Part shown: positions 24,827 through 36,833 of the stretch, in pieces | Layout of the letters: every line of letters starts with the position of its first letter | Position numbering within the stretch: position 1 is the first letter of the stretch | DNA from: Glaciozyma antarctica PI12 | Lineage: Eukaryota > Basidiomycota > Microbotryomycetes > Kriegeriales > Camptobasidiaceae | DNA: 64,000 nt | Direction of reading: 5' to 3' | Assembly (NCBI GenBank): GCA_002917775.1 | Contig: KZ627148.1 | Span: 1,403,431 to 1,467,430, forward strand | The notes under the pieces: model-generated | Told to the model about the DNA's origin: nothing | The model's input: the letters and a program-made list of their open reading frames with translations, nothing else | Databases searched by the model: none | Position numbers and translations under genes: made by a program

Positions 24827-25979
24827 TTCCTTGTGATCCTTTGGGAGTCCTTGAAGCTTTTAACGTGCGTTGCGAGGGTGAGCAAGGGGGAGAAGAGCAA
24901 ATTCGTTGTCAGCGAGGACGCTCTGAAAGGGTACCGCATCGGATGAGCACGTTGTTGGGACTTGATTGCTTCTTCCGTCCGTTCGCAGCCGGATCTGGCG
25001 ATTGAGGGGACGTCGAGATGCACACAGTTGGGTCAGGACCTCGGCCCTGATCTCGCTCCCTCGCCGCCAGCCAAAGGTCTCCGCAAGTAGTCGGGAGAAG
25101 CAGCAACGAGACTTCCTTTATCGCAGTCCTCTCCCCTCCCTTATTTTGATCTGGCGCAGGATGAACGGGAAAAAGCAGACGAATGATCCCGTGCCAAATC
25201 AGCTACCGATTAAACGGAGAAGCTGGCGTGCCTGATCGTGCTGTTGTCGCACTCGACGTGAACCAGTCTGGTACAGTTAGGCTCCCAATGCTGGAGGTTA
25301 GAGCGCTTGAGAGGCGAGACAGCTTGACCCCCCGGCTTCCCCTCTCAAAGCGTATTCAACAGCGAGCAGTGAGTTGACCGAGAATGCTTTCGTCGAGCGG
25401 CAAGGTGCTGATCCACTCGAAGGAGGAGCTGACGGCTCAGCGTTGTCAAAACACCCAACAGGCACTGCAGTGCAGCTCGGTTCTTAGCTGATAGTCCTCT
25501 TCGTATCGCGCAGCAGGCATTCTGAGTGATGCATGCCACCTCGCTGCGTCCCGCACGAAACATGCTGGAATGTGAGCTTTTTCTTGTACGGCAAAGCTGC
25601 AGATAAGAGATCAAGCGACGAGATCCTGGTCGTTGCCAATTGCGTGGGGAACAAGGAGAGCGAGAGAGAGAGAGAGCAGTGCGAGACGAAAAAGACAAGC
25701 TCTCTGGAGGTGCTCTCAGAACTCTGCATTGCGCGTACACAGGCTACTCAGCTGTCCGGCCTCATGCGAACAGTCGAGCGCTTTCGCTTTACCGTATCAA
25801 GCTGAGGAAGGCGCACTTTAACACGAGCGGAATTCAAAGAAAGCGAGTCGGGAGGACGGAGGCAAGTGATTCCAGTTTGTAGTGATTTGTAGTCGCTATT
25901 TGCTGTTCAGTCTCTTCCTCACGCTCCGCCTTCCTCCCCACCTCTTCCGCGCTCCTCAGCCGGCACCTCAAGCCGAACC
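24827..25979. other. Divergent intergenic region
   Basis: 1153 bases between the ZIP transporter start (minus) and the uL11m start (plus). Somewhat richer in A/T than its surroundings, with a short GA repeat near 25661-25676. No open frame in it resembles a known protein, and I see no tRNA. It presumably holds the ZIP promoter; zinc-responsive elements cannot be assigned by eye. Confidence 0.5.
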
Positions 25980-26557
25980 ATGTCAAAAGCAGCCTCCCTT
26001 GCAGCCCAAACCGTTCGGTGCGCCTCCTTCTTTGCGGCGCCTCCTCCCCTGCCGTGCCCGACGCGCTGACTTCAGACCACCACAGGCTCGTCGTGCCCGC
26101 TGGAAAAGCCACTGCTAGCCCTCCTATCGGACCAGCACTCGGAGCTCGTGGAGTCAAGTCGATGGACTTTTGCAAGGAGTTCAACCGTGCGTTCTTCTCG
26201 CGAGGGAGCCGCTCGACAGGAGGCTGACTTGCTCCCGCCACAGTACGGACAGCGCACCTCACTCCAGGAACCCCTACTCCCGTCCTCATCACTATCCAAC
26301 CCGACCGCACCTTCACCTTTGTTACCAAGTCGCCAAACGCGAGCTACTTGATCAAGCAGGCGACTGGGATCGAGAAGGGGTCGGGGGAGGCAGGGAAGCC
26401 TGGGTCTGCGAGTGCCGGAACGCTGAGTCTCAAGCACCTGTACGAGATTGCGCGGATAAAGGCAGGGGACGACCACCTGAGGCACGTTGGGCTGGAGGCG
26501 ATCGCAAAGAGCGTCGCCGGGAGCTGTAAAAGCATGGGAGTAACGGTGGTGCCATAG
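25980..26557 (+). CDS. Mitochondrial large-subunit ribosomal protein uL11m
   Basis: Component of the L7/L12 stalk base of the mitoribosome. Exon 1 (25980-26017) gives [12 protein letters not shown]; a GTGCGC intron ends in CACAG and yields [20 protein letters not shown], the universal uL11 N-terminal signature, then [12 protein letters not shown]. After a second GTGCGT intron comes [20 protein letters not shown], then [30 protein letters not shown] and the C-terminal rRNA-binding end [15 protein letters not shown]. Length and motif order are those of fungal MRPL19/uL11m. No long cleavable presequence is apparent. Confidence 0.93.
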
Positions 26558-26701
26558 GGACGGAATGGAGATGTATTAGCAGGCTAGCACTGTCAACGAG
26601 GAGAGAACACCCGCCAGCAGAGAGCCGCAGAGAGGATCCCCCCGGTGAGGTTAGCCGGCGTCAAGCTCGCCTCTCTCTTGACCTTCCACTTCCCTGAGTT
26701 C

Positions 26702-27850
26702 ATGTCCTCTTCAAGCGAGTCTCCTCCAACAGCGAGCGGGTCAGAGTCTGCCTCACAAGCGGTAAGCTGAGCTCCTCCCCAAGTCCTGGGGTCGGTGCTC
26801 ACGTCGTAGCGCTCACAGGTCACACCGGCTATCCCCCTCAAGGACTACCTCCACCAGCCCCTCCCAGTCCACCTACCACCCCCGCCCGCCTATCGACCTA
26901 ATGCAGCTATCCCCGCCTTCATTCGTGCGGTCGCGGTCCTGGTGTTCGTAGTGGGAGGCTTGACCAGCGCGGGCACGGCGTGGTTCTTCCAGGTACGTGC
27001 AGGTACGCCAGGAAGCTTAGCGTAACCTGCTGACAGCCTTCATACAGCGATTCATCTACCCTCGCCTTGTCCTCAAAGTCGGGATCATCACGCGCCTCAC
27101 GTCGGGCCACCTCACCTCCTACGACACTCTCCTCAGCAAGCTACGAGAGCTCGCAACAGGTCCAGGGTACTCGCTCCTCGTTCCAAAAGTGCCGACCGGA
27201 TCGCTGGAGGGAGGAGAGGAGGGAAAGGAGCTGCAGGAGGGAGCTGCTTCAACCGTTGCGGAAGCACTACCAGCAAGGACGTCGACGGAGGCTGCCGTAA
27301 AGGGATCCTCCAACGGGAAGGAAGGCGAGGAAAAGGCCGGCGACAGCGACAACGCCGTAGAGGCGGACGACACATCTCCCCCGCGACAAATCCTCGCACC
27401 TCTCCAATCATCCATCCAAGCGCTTTCGACCACCATCTCAACTTCCCACCCTTCCCCGTCTCTCCCCACTCCCTCCACCTCCATCTACGACGCGGCTCCT
27501 CCAGCTGCATCTGCTGCAACACCTCCCCGACCATCCGAGGGCCTCTCTCAATCGCTCTCGGCTCTCTCCGAATACCTCGTCACTCAGACGTACGCCAGCA
27601 CCTCGCCGGCGTATCGTTCCTACGGGCTAGTAGCCTCAGGTTCTGTCCCAGGCGGCGTAGGGGGGGACAAGAAGTCGCTGCAAGACGCAATTTCCAACTT
27701 CAAGATCGAGGTGCGGGCGGTCAAAGGTTCGTAACGTCTCCTTCGCTGCGCCGTGACTGTAGCTAACAGGGCTGGTACTACGCAGGCGCGCTTCTCAACC
27801 GACGGAACTTTGCGACGCTGGCGCCGAGGGGGGAGACGGCGTCGTCGTGA
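26702..27850 (+). CDS. Pex17/Pex33-like peroxisomal docking protein (Pex14 family)
   Basis: Probable peroxisomal membrane docking factor. Exon 1 (26702-26761) starts MSSSSESPPTASGSES; then IPLKDYLHQPLPVHLPPPPA and one membrane segment, AFIRAVAVLVFVVGGLTSAG, followed by FIYPRLVLK. The region after it, HLTSYDTLLSKLRELA, and the C-terminal motif ISNFKIEVRAVKG, joined across a GTTCGT intron to ALLNRRNFATLAP, resemble fungal Pex17/Pex33 and the C-terminal part of Pex14. The middle is low-complexity Ser/Thr/Glu. I see no N-terminal Pex14 (Pex5-binding) domain, which fits Pex17/Pex33 better than Pex14. The identification rests on short motifs and architecture. Confidence 0.5.
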
Positions 27851-28060
27851 GGCGCGTTTGCAATGTTGTTATGATCTTGTGCCCAGAGTGTCCAGGAGCA
27901 AACGAACGAACAGAAGGACAACCATGCGATGTTTGAGACCTATCCCAGGCCGTCAAAAGCGCTTGAGACTGGTCGAGAGAAATGACTTGGTCGACGTCGA
28001 CCGACGCGAACGAGCCTCCCTCTCTCCCCACTCCACACACCACCTCGCCTCAACTCCACC

Positions 28061-30055
28061 ATGCAGAACACTTCTCTCGCCGATGAGCTCATGAACGACA
28101 TGGACGACTTTGACTCGGACGAGGAAGAGCCAGTCGCCGGCCCGAGTGGAGAAGGAGGGGAGGAGGACGACGCCGACATGGACGAAGGCGCGGACGGGGA
28201 GGTCGCGGAGGAGATGCGCCTGCCTAGCGGAGGGATCAAGCCTGCAGAGGAGCTGGACCCCGAGGCGGTCAACACGATGGAGCTCGGCGACGTGTCGGAA
28301 GTCAGTCGTGTTGCCAGGCTGGCGGGCAGCAAGGTGATGCGCGAGGTCCTGTCGGTGAGCTCAGCAAGTGCAGTGGAGCAGTGGGGGTGAGCTGACGTCC
28401 CTGCTCGTGCAGAAAATCGACCACTACAAGGACCACCCGGATCCTAACCTGGCGAGCGACGGAGAGAGCCCCGAGTACCAGCTCATCGTTCAGGCCAACA
28501 ACTTGAGCGTCGAGATCGACAACGAGATGCTCATCGTGCACAAGGTGGGCTAGGCTACTTCTACGTGAGTGCGCTCCCGCTGACAAGCCCACCTCGCAGT
28601 TCATTCGCGACCACTACACCACCCGCTTCCCCGAGCTCGACTCCCTTGTTTCCGCCCCCCTTCCCTTCTGCCAAGTCATCCTGGCGCTCGGGAACAGCGA
28701 GGAACTACGTGGCGATATCGCGGGGCTCCTGCCCTCGGGAGCTGTCATGGCCGTTCACGTCACGGCCGCAACGTCGAAGGGGGAGGTGCTGGATGAGCGG
28801 GAATGGAGCGTGGTCACGGACGCGTGCAACATGATGTTTGCGCTGGACGATGCCAAGCGAAAGGTGCGTCTTTGGCAGCACTCCATTCTGTGCTTTGGGA
28901 GGAAGGAGCTGACTGCTTGTGCCGCGAAACCAGATCCTCGAGTACGTCGAGTCGCGAATCTCCCTTCTCGCACCCAATATCTCGGCGATTGTGGGCACGC
29001 AGACGGCTACGAAGATCCTTGGGATCGCTGGAGGGCTGCACGGACTCAGTCGCATCCCTCATTCCAACATCTACGTGCGTTTGCGCTCTCCCCGCTGGAG
29101 CCGACGAAGCTGACTCCTTCCTTCTCCTCCCTAGGTTCTCGGCGCCGCCAAGAAGGCTACTACAGGCTTCTCGACTGCCGCTCACTCTATCGATCGTCTT
29201 CACACCGGCTTCATCTACCAGTCACCGATCGTGCAGTCGACTCGGCCCGAGGATCGCATGAAGGCGCAGCGGAAGGTCGGGGCGAAGGTGGCTCTCGCGG
29301 TCAGGGTTGATATCGCAGGCAGCAGTCCGCAAGGTGCGTTCGGGGAGGAGATGCTGGAGAAGCTCGAGCGGGAGATGGAGCGCCTCGCTCGTCCGGCTCC
29401 GATCAAGGCGACGAAGGCTCTCCCTCGACCGGATGAGGCGAAGAAGGCTCGTCGCGGTGGGAAGCGGTGCGTTTTACTATCTCATTTGTTCCCCTCGACG
29501 CTGAGCTGATTCGACCGGGTGATGCAGAGCTCGCCAGGCGAAGGAGGCGTACGCGATGACGGAGCTTCGAAAGCTGCAGAACCGAATGGTGTTTGGGCAA
29601 GTGGAGGAGGAGACTGGCGCGTACGACGAGACGGTCGGGATGGGAATGATTGGCAGCGCGAGCGGCAAGGTGCGAGCAGGAGCGGGAGAGGCTCGAAGCA
29701 AAGGTGAGGGAGGACTCTTCTTTCTCGTTTTGCAGAACAAGAGCTGACTCGAGACTGACACAGCGAAACTCTCCAAGTCGGCAAAGGGTCGTATCGCCTC
29801 GCTCAAGAGCTCAAGTGAGTCCTCGCTGGCGAGAAAGACGCTCCGCGCGGTCGCTAACAGCCGTCTTCTCCAGCTTCTGGGACGGCTACATCGGGACTCG
29901 CCTCTTCGCTCAGCTTCACGCCTCACCAGGGTATCGAGCTCATCGATCCTGGCCGAGTGCGCTCTGCGAACGCGACGCAGGACGCGAAGTGGTTCGGAGA
30001 ATCGGGAACGTTCACGCACGTCCCAAAGGGAAAGGGGATTGGCAAGCCGACGTGA
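28061..30055 (+). CDS. PRP31: PRP31, U4/U6 snRNP Nop-domain splicing factor
   Basis: Binds the 15.5K/Snu13-U4 RNA complex and tethers U4/U6 to U5 in the tri-snRNP. Acidic N-terminus ([13 protein letters not shown]), then [48 protein letters not shown], the NOSIC coiled coil [20 protein letters not shown], and the Nop domain [58 protein letters not shown] and [14 protein letters not shown]. The C-terminal Prp31 domain has KQ-type helices around [16 protein letters not shown] and ends GKGIGKPT. About eight exons. All family blocks are present in order. Confidence 0.96.
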
Positions 30056-30475
30056 TTTGTTTGTGCAAGCTAGCTTTACATCGAGATTGAGTGCAAGAGA
30101 AAGGCTGCTCACACGAATCCGCTGGGAGGAGTCGACTGAGCTCGCGACTCCTCCTCCTCTCTCTCCTTCCCCCCCCTTCCTTTTCTCCCTTCCTTCCTCC
30201 GGCGAGCTGCCAGGGGACCTGCCGCTCAACAAGGGCAACCCTCAGCTACTCCTTTCTTCCGTTCTCCCTTTCTGTCTCCCTCGTCGTCAAGCCCTGTAAA
30301 CTCGCCTCTCCTCCCCGCTCGCTCCCCTCTCCCTCTCTCGCTGGTCGACCCACTCTCCTCACTCAGCAACTTGCGCTCAAGAGCCTTCTCGTTACCAGTA
30401 CAAATACCCCTGCCGGGTGAGCTTCCCATGTTGGAACCTGCGGTCCACTACTGACTCCCGCCTCCCCCGCTAGCC
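30056..30475. other. Intergenic region with a probable 5' UTR intron
   Basis: 420 bases between PRP31 and the orphan at 30476. Strongly C/T-rich, with a tract of nine C at 30166-30175. A candidate 5' UTR intron lies just before the next start: GTGAGC donor near 30418, a CTGAC branch, and a CGCTAG acceptor two bases before the ATG. Confidence 0.45.
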
Positions 30476-31963
30476 ATGGCCGACACTTCTCGAGGCTCGT
30501 CTCGCCCTCGCCCGGCGCCTCTCTCAAACCCCAACCCTTCCGACAGGGCCCACCTCCTCTCCTCCCTCCGCACCGCTCGCCCCTCCGTCACCACTTCCCA
30601 GACCGCCACTTTCAGCCAACCTGGCCACCCCGCATCGTCTTTCTCAGTCGAACAGGCCAACTACCAGTCCGCCTACCTCGCCCTCCAGCAGCAAATTTTG
30701 ATCCAACAGTCCCAGCTCATCCTTGCTCGACAGCAGGAAGAAGCGGAGGCGGCGATGAGAGCAATGCGACGGAGGTCGGGCGCGCCCGTCGACGGTGGAT
30801 TCGGCCCAGGAGGAGGAGGAGCAAGGCAGCCTGGCTTGGGAGGTTTGGGGGGAATGGGTGGATCGGGAGGGAGGCAGGACGCTCCGCAGCAGTCACAGAG
30901 GCTGAGCGCGCAGTTCATCACGCCCGAGGACGAGGAGTCAGTCAGGTCGAACCCTCTCGCCGCGAGCGCTCTCGCACGTCGCAAGCGGCAGAGCATGATG
31001 GAGTTCCCGACGCCAGCGCTGCAGGCCGAGCCGAACGCGAGGGAGCTGGGACGGGGCAGCTCTGGTCCCGTCGCCCCAAGCCACCATCGCCGTACCTCGT
31101 CGTCCAGCGCGTCCGCCTTCTCGCACCACTCCTTCGACCTTGAAAGGACGTCCTCTCCTGCCAAGTCCCTCCGAGGCTCGCCAACGTCGGCCGAACCCCC
31201 TTCCCTCGTCCTTTCGAAGCCCGGCGAGGCGTACCCTGGGACGTCGGAGTCGGACGACGATGGACGCGCTCAGAAGAGCGAAACAGTCTCGACGAAAGGA
31301 GCTCGACGGTACTCGGTCCAGACGCGTCAATCGTCTCTTTCCAGCACCACCTCCTCAGCCTCCGCCACTTCTTCGCCTCCTCGACCGTCGTCGCGCGGGC
31401 AGAGCGAATCGGGATCGTTGACGGCGTCGTTGGAGAACGGGGCGAGTCAGGGCTCCCCTCCGTCGAGGCGTGCCGCTCTTCATGCGGTGGCGACTACCAA
31501 CACCAGCGAGACCTTCCCTCCCGCGGAGGCACGCCGTCCTAGCCAAGCGGGCTCCCTCGCCGCTGCGCTTAGCAGGAGGAGGCAGCGACCCGCGTCAATC
31601 GGCGTTCCTTCCAACACCCTCTCCGCCAACTCCCTGGGCACGGCACAGCAACGCTCCGTCAGCGACGCATCGGCGCTCTCCCCTTTCGCCACGACCTTCC
31701 AGCCTCTCCCTATCTCCCCCTACATCCCGTCGACGCCCTCGAACGATAGGCACGTACGCACGCCGTCCCCGTCGGGACGCATCCCTGCCGCGCCGGGAAC
31801 ATCGGTCGCGATCAGGCAGCCGCGAGGACCTGCGCCCGAGGCGGAGCTGTCGTCGTCGAACTTTGCGACGCGTCTCCGCAAGAGGGCCATCGCGCTCTTG
31901 TCGCTCAGCAACCGCGGGGGAAGGCTCAGTATGGGAGGAGCGAACGGCGGTGGAGCGGAGTGA
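30476..31963 (+). CDS. Intronless Ser-rich hypothetical protein
   Basis: Not recognised. A single 495-codon frame with no introns, unusual here. Near the N-terminus a helical Gln-rich stretch (ANYQSAYLALQQQILIQQSQ, LILARQQEEAEAAMRAMRRR) looks like a coiled coil. It is followed by a Gly-rich linker, a segment with FITPEDEESVRSNPLAASAL, and RKRQSMMEFPTPALQAEPN. The bulk is Ser/Arg low complexity. The C-terminus has a basic helix (NFATRLRKRAIALLSLSNRG), which with the coiled coil may be the conserved part. Ser-rich basic motifs suggest many phosphorylation sites. No membrane segment. Confidence 0.65.
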   Translation: MADTSRGSSRPRPAPLSNPNPSDRAHLLSSLRTARPSVTTSQTATFSQPGHPASSFSVEQANYQSAYLALQQQILIQQSQLILARQQEEAEAAMRAMRRRSGAPVDGGFGPGGGGARQPGLGGLGGMGGSGGRQDAPQQSQRLSAQFITPEDEESVRSNPLAASALARRKRQSMMEFPTPALQAEPNARELGRGSSGPVAPSHHRRTSSSSASAFSHHSFDLERTSSPAKSLRGSPTSAEPPSLVLSKPGEAYPGTSESDDDGRAQKSETVSTKGARRYSVQTRQSSLSSTTSSASATSSPPRPSSRGQSESGSLTASLENGASQGSPPSRRAALHAVATTNTSETFPPAEARRPSQAGSLAAALSRRRQRPASIGVPSNTLSANSLGTAQQRSVSDASALSPFATTFQPLPISPYIPSTPSNDRHVRTPSPSGRIPAAPGTSVAIRQPRGPAPEAELSSSNFATRLRKRAIALLSLSNRGGRLSMGGANGGGAE

Positions 31964-32142
31964 GAGCGGGACGCGCGTACGGGAGTAGGGAGTGCACGAG
32001 TACTCGCGACGAGCACGTTCAGAGGAGCTTATAGGGCGGCTTTCAGTACGGAGTGCGTCTCGACGAGAAGACTTCTGCAGGAGGGTCTTTGCAATTGCTT
32101 TGAGGGTTTCGAGGCAAGCGAGTTCATTGCGAGAGATCCTTC

Positions 32143-35100
32143 TCAGTTGTCGTCCTCCTCATCATCGGCCGCGGCACCTCGCACATCCCCACCGTAGGGA
32201 GGCTTGACAGACCACTCCCTCTCGACCCAATCGATCCTGACCAATCCGCACGCCATCCCCGACGCCGCCAGACAGCTTTGTCGAAGGTTGGGATGCCAGG
32301 CGGCTCGGAAGACGGCGACCTCGGCTGACCAGGCAGACGACGAGACGGCGTCTTCGACAGACGCAGGCTTCGCCCCGCCCGTTCGCTTCTTGCCCAAGAC
32401 GTCGAGAGTGGCGCGTTGCTGGAGAGCGGTCGAATCAGCGGAGGCTCGACGAAGGCCAGGAGAGAGCACGTACTTCGGCGTTGATGTTGTCGAGCATACG
32501 GTACTCGCCAAGCTTGCGGTTGAAGTCGATGCGGTAGAGCTTCTGCGCAAAATGTGTCTATAGGAACCGACGCATGTCAGCGACGCCGAGCACAATCAGG
32601 AACGGAAAACGCACGCCGTGGCTCTTCTTCTTGAGCGGTCTCACGGCGTTCGCCAGCGTGCAAGCTCCGTCGGCGGACGTCGACAAGACCATGGGATGAT
32701 GGTCGGATCCGGCGATTGACTGCAGGAGAGGTCGGTGAGCCCATCTCAAAGGCGCTGGAGAGACGAAACTCACCCAGACTGCGCTGCGATGGATCGCTTC
32801 CTTCTTCGAAACGCCGAACTCGCTCGGAAAGAGACTGGAGGCTCGGACGCGGTTCTCAGCGTCGTTGGAGAGGATAGTACCCGTCCAAGAGCTGAAAGCG
32901 ATCGCTGTCCCAGCCCCTAAAGCCAAAGCAGGTCAGGCCCTTGACAGCGAAGGAGCGAAGACGAGACGTACCACGTTCGTGCCAGATCTCGAGAGGAACG
33001 CTTGGATCCTGAAGGTCGACGACGTTGGCGAGGCCATTGTATCCAATCGTGGCGATGCGGTTCGGCTCTGCTTCGAGGTCGGGCGATCCGTCGAGCTCGG
33101 GCGAAAGAGGCGGACCGCGAATGAAGGCGATGGACCGGATGATTGCGGTGTGGACCGGAAAGTACTGAACGGGTCGCACTTTCGTCATGAAAGGCGATCA
33201 GTTCGGAGCTGGGTCGGCAATATGGCGACGGCGGGACGCACCTGTACGAAGGCCTTGACGAAGAGCATCTCCGACCGACCAGATAGCCACAGCGCCTGCG
33301 AAGTCTATCAGCTCCGGTGCTCAAGGAGGCTTGAAAGTCAACGCACCGTTCGAGTACCCGCCAGCGATAGTTTCGTGCGATCCCCAGGCAAAGCAAAAGC
33401 AGCTCGTATTTTCGAGCGAGAGCCTGAGAATGGGTTCGCTTCGAACTGCAAAAAAGGGCGTTAGCGATGAGCTCGAGCAACGAGTAAAAGCGAGGACTTG
33501 CCGTAGAGAGGGGTTCCTTCCTCTACGTTGCGCTGAGCTCGAAGCACAGCTGGTTCGGGTACAGCGAACAACGAAATCGATCCGTCGGTAAAGGCACCCG
33601 CGATGATCCCGAGCTTCGCATCGACCTCGTCGTCGTCGTCCACCTCCAGACCGTCCGCATAGTCCGCGCCGCCCTTGGGACACCACTGCAAGTCCCACGC
33701 TTCTCCCACTCCGACGCACAGCCCCAGCTCGAACGTCATCCCGCGGCCCTTTTTGACCTTTGACGTCGACCGCTCCAAGTCGGACGGAACTGAAGCATCG
33801 AGGGCCCAAACTTGGAGGAGCGAGGGATAGGCGGCTGGAGAATGTCGAAGAGCTGGAGCGGAGGACATGGTCGAGACGGCGAGGTATTCGATAGCTGGCG
33901 TCGCGAGGTCAGCAAGCGAAAACAAGCGAGGAGCTCGAAACACGCACTCGATGGGAGATCCGCATCGATCTGTGGGCACCAGGCTAGCCCCGTGACGGGA
34001 GCACCAGCGTTGAAGACGTGTCCAGGCTTCGATTCGAGGAAGTCGTCTGGAGTCCAAAGGCGTCAGGAGACAGTTGAGGGAAGCAAAGAGCGAGCGCACC
34101 CAGTCGCCGCGCTTCGAAACGCTCAATCGAAATCTGATCCTGCGCATCGCCATTCGCCAAACTGCCGACCCAGATCTTGACGTCCGTCTGCTCGATCTCT
34201 CCCTCGCCATCGTCTGCGAAGCCCGCTCGTTCGTCGTCGACCGCCATCACGTCGTCTGCAGCTTCCGGATCTGCTTGTCCGAGAGCGCTATCGTTGTTGA
34301 CCTTTGAAGGTCGCGCAGGATACATACAGCGAGGGAGAAAGGACGGTTCGAGATCGCTGATGAGGGGGACCAAATCAGCCCTTGCTCCGAAATCCAAGCG
34401 AGCACCAACGCACCTTTCCGAGACGACGTCCAACTCCGCCAGCTCCAACTGCACCTCTGGATACCACCCACCCCACCTCCTCCTCATCTCTCCCTCCTCA
34501 TCATCCCACTTGCCCTTCCACCACCCAACATCCTGCAACACGCCCCTCTCCGGCCCAAACGGGAGCTTCGACCACGCGATATTAAAGCGTCTCCTCACAT
34601 CGGGCGTCACCGCCGGACCCAAGACGATCCGAGCCGTACTCGCGCTACCGGTCCCCAACGCCAGGTAGCGGGACGGCGGCTCGTAGTGCGGACCATAGGC
34701 GACGAGAGGTTCGCCCGGCGGGGGTTTGGCGCGTTTCGATGGTGGGGGAGAAGAGCTCTTGGGATTGGCGATGGAGATACGAGGGACGGCGAGGCGAGGG
34801 ACGAGCTTGGTCGGAGCCAGCGAGGAAGCGGAAGCGCCGCCGACCTTGCGCGTCTTGAGCTTGGTAGTGGAAGGTCGAATAGCGGGTCCAACGGATCCTT
34901 CCTCCTCTTCTCCCGGTCCCTCGTCGCTCGAAGAAGCAGCAGCGTAGTCGTCGTCTTCGTCGGACGAGCTCGCAGCCCTCCCCTTGCCCTTGCCGTCCTT
35001 CGGGGGTTCCTCCTCCTCGTACACTGATACGTCCGTCTCGTCCGCTTCAGAAACTGCGCGCTGCTTGTCCTTGCCCTTGTCCTTCTTGATGCCCGTGTCG

Positions 35101-35195
35101 TTTTCTGAGCCGGAGGAGGAGTCGAGGTCGAGAGGGGCTGGGAGGGTGTAGGAGGGCTTCCCCACTGAGCGTCGCGGTCGTGAGGTTTCGGCCAT
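32143..35195 (-). CDS. TFIIIC WD-repeat subunit, Tfc6/Sfc6/GTF3C2-like
   Basis: Probable tau-B subunit of RNA polymerase III factor TFIIIC. The long first exon from the ATG at 35195 encodes a basic/acidic N-terminus (MAETSRPRRSVGKPSYTLP, several DSSSGSEND- and SDEDDDY-type patches), then WSKLPFGPERGVLQDVGWWK. The propeller follows: GHVFNAGAPVTGLAWCPQ, KYLAVSTMSS, LCVGVGEAWDLQWCPKGG, KLGIIAGAFTDGSISLFAVP, LENTSCFCFAWGSHETIAGG, AVAIWSVGDAL, VRPVQYFPVHTAIIRSIAFI, RIATIGYNGLANVVDLQDPS, and a last blade with VAWHP-like AAWHPNLRQSCLAASGMACG. The GAPVTGLAWCP, WDLQWCP and HTAIIRSIAF series is characteristic of the family. Many introns; the stop is at 32143. Confidence 0.7.
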
Positions 35196-35392
35196 GCAAG
35201 AGGTAGAGCGGGGTGTGGGAGTGACAAGGCAGGATACGCTTGGAGAGGGGAGTGGCGGAGGGAGAGAGCCGAAGTCGCGCAGTCGCGTCGGTTTGTGCGG
35301 GCGCTCAGCGAGCTCGTGCTGCCTTCTTCCTCTCAGACCTCGACCGACCAGGCAACAGCGAACTAACTACAAAAAGAACGGTTGCAATCCAC

Positions 35393-36833
35393 TCAGTTCC
35401 TGCGCGACTTGCCCAAACGCTTCGCTCCTCCTCGTGCTGCTCCTCCTCCAGCCGATCCACCACGTCCTCCTCCTCCTCGTCCCCTCGATCCTCCACGTCC
35501 ACGTCCACGCGAGCTCCGATCCCCCGCACCATCCTACAGCACAGTCAGTTCCGCAAAGATAAAAGGCGAAAGACAGAAGAACGCACCTCGCGATCGTTGT
35601 TCTCCTTCGGGCGCCTCGACGTGGTCGGGTTTCCGAACTTGGAATCACGACCCCGACGAGAGATACCACGAGCTCCACCACGTCCACCGCGTCCACCACG
35701 CTCCGACTCGTTCGTCTTTGCGCGCTTCGAAGGGCCAGCGATGGCGTCCTCGAGAGCAATGTCGAAGTCCTCGGTCGTGGAGAATCCTCCATCGGCGTTC
35801 TTGCGCTCTAAGAACGTGCGGGAGAAGTTAGTATCGATTTTAGGGGTGAGGAGGGAGGGAATAACGCACTCTTCTTGAGACTCTCCAGCCTCTTGCCGAC
35901 ATCTTTCTTGTCCTTCTCCCGCTCCTTGAGACGCTCGACCTGTACCTTCTTGCCAAACTTCTTGGCATCGCGAAGCTTGCGCGCATCCTCGCTCGCCTTG
36001 ATGCCAGCGGACTCGTTGAGGAGGGACTGGCGGATGAGGGACATGTGGGCGTCCGTCTTGAGCATCTCGGCAAAGTAGTCTTCGGGGCGGGTGAAGGGGA
36101 GGGAAGCGGCGGCGAAGAGTCCTTGAGAGTGCTGAGCGGCCCACATGGCTTGCTTGTAGCTGTGAGGAGGAGGCGCGGGTCAGTAGGAGTTCACGCGAGG
36201 GAAGGAGAGAGAGGCTTACAATTCGAGCTCGCGCTCAAGATCGTTAGAGGCATCAGGGATGTTGAGGTCGCGGGGGTAGGTGAGAGTAAGGGTCTCGAAG
36301 AAGGTGGTATCGGTCTTGAACGAAGCGAGGACTCGCTCGAGGGCGACCTAAGGTTGCGGCCTGATCAGCTTGCGCTCCCACACAAGCTCGCAGAACGGGC
36401 TTACCTTGTCGTTGACCGTCGTGCGTTCCACCGGGACGACATCTGCGTCCTCCTCCTCGATATCCTCGTACAACTCCTCCTCTCCAGAGAGCTCTCCATC
36501 ATCCATCTCCTCGTCCTCATCCTCCTCGACCTCGTCCTCTCCCTCGAGCAGCGCAAGCTCACTCGCGTCCACATCCCCAAGGAGCTCCATCATCCGCTCC
36601 AACGCTTCGGGCGTAACGTCGTCCTCCTCATCCTCCGAGTCGTCCTCGTCTCCCTCGTCACTACCGTCCTCTGATGATCCGTCCTGGAGCTCCTGAGCGT
36701 CCTCAAAGTCCGAATCGTCCGAGCTGGACTCGTCGTCCAAAGGCTTTTGTACGAGCTTTGCCGTCTTTGAGGAAGTGGCAGACTGGCGTCCCTTTGCTGC
36801 CTTGGAGAGGAGCTTTTTTGCGACGCTCGACAT
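35393..36833 (-). CDS. EBP2: EBP2, nucleolar rRNA-processing factor
   Basis: Needed for 27S pre-rRNA processing and 60S assembly. The ATG at 36833 opens a Lys-rich, then strongly acidic N-terminus (SSDDSDFEDAQELQ). The conserved Ebp2 core follows: FETLTLTYPRDLNIPD, LYKQAMWAAQHSQGLFAAAS, PFTRPEDYFAEMLKTDAHM, SLIRQSLLNESAGIKASEDA, RKLRDAKKFGKKVQVERLKE and REKDKKDVGKRLESLKK. Then a FDIALEDA block and KFGNPTTSRRPKENNDRE. A final exon, reached through a GTGCGTTC intron, adds a Gly/Arg-rich tail ending KRLGKSRRN, with the stop at 35393-35395. Confidence 0.93.
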
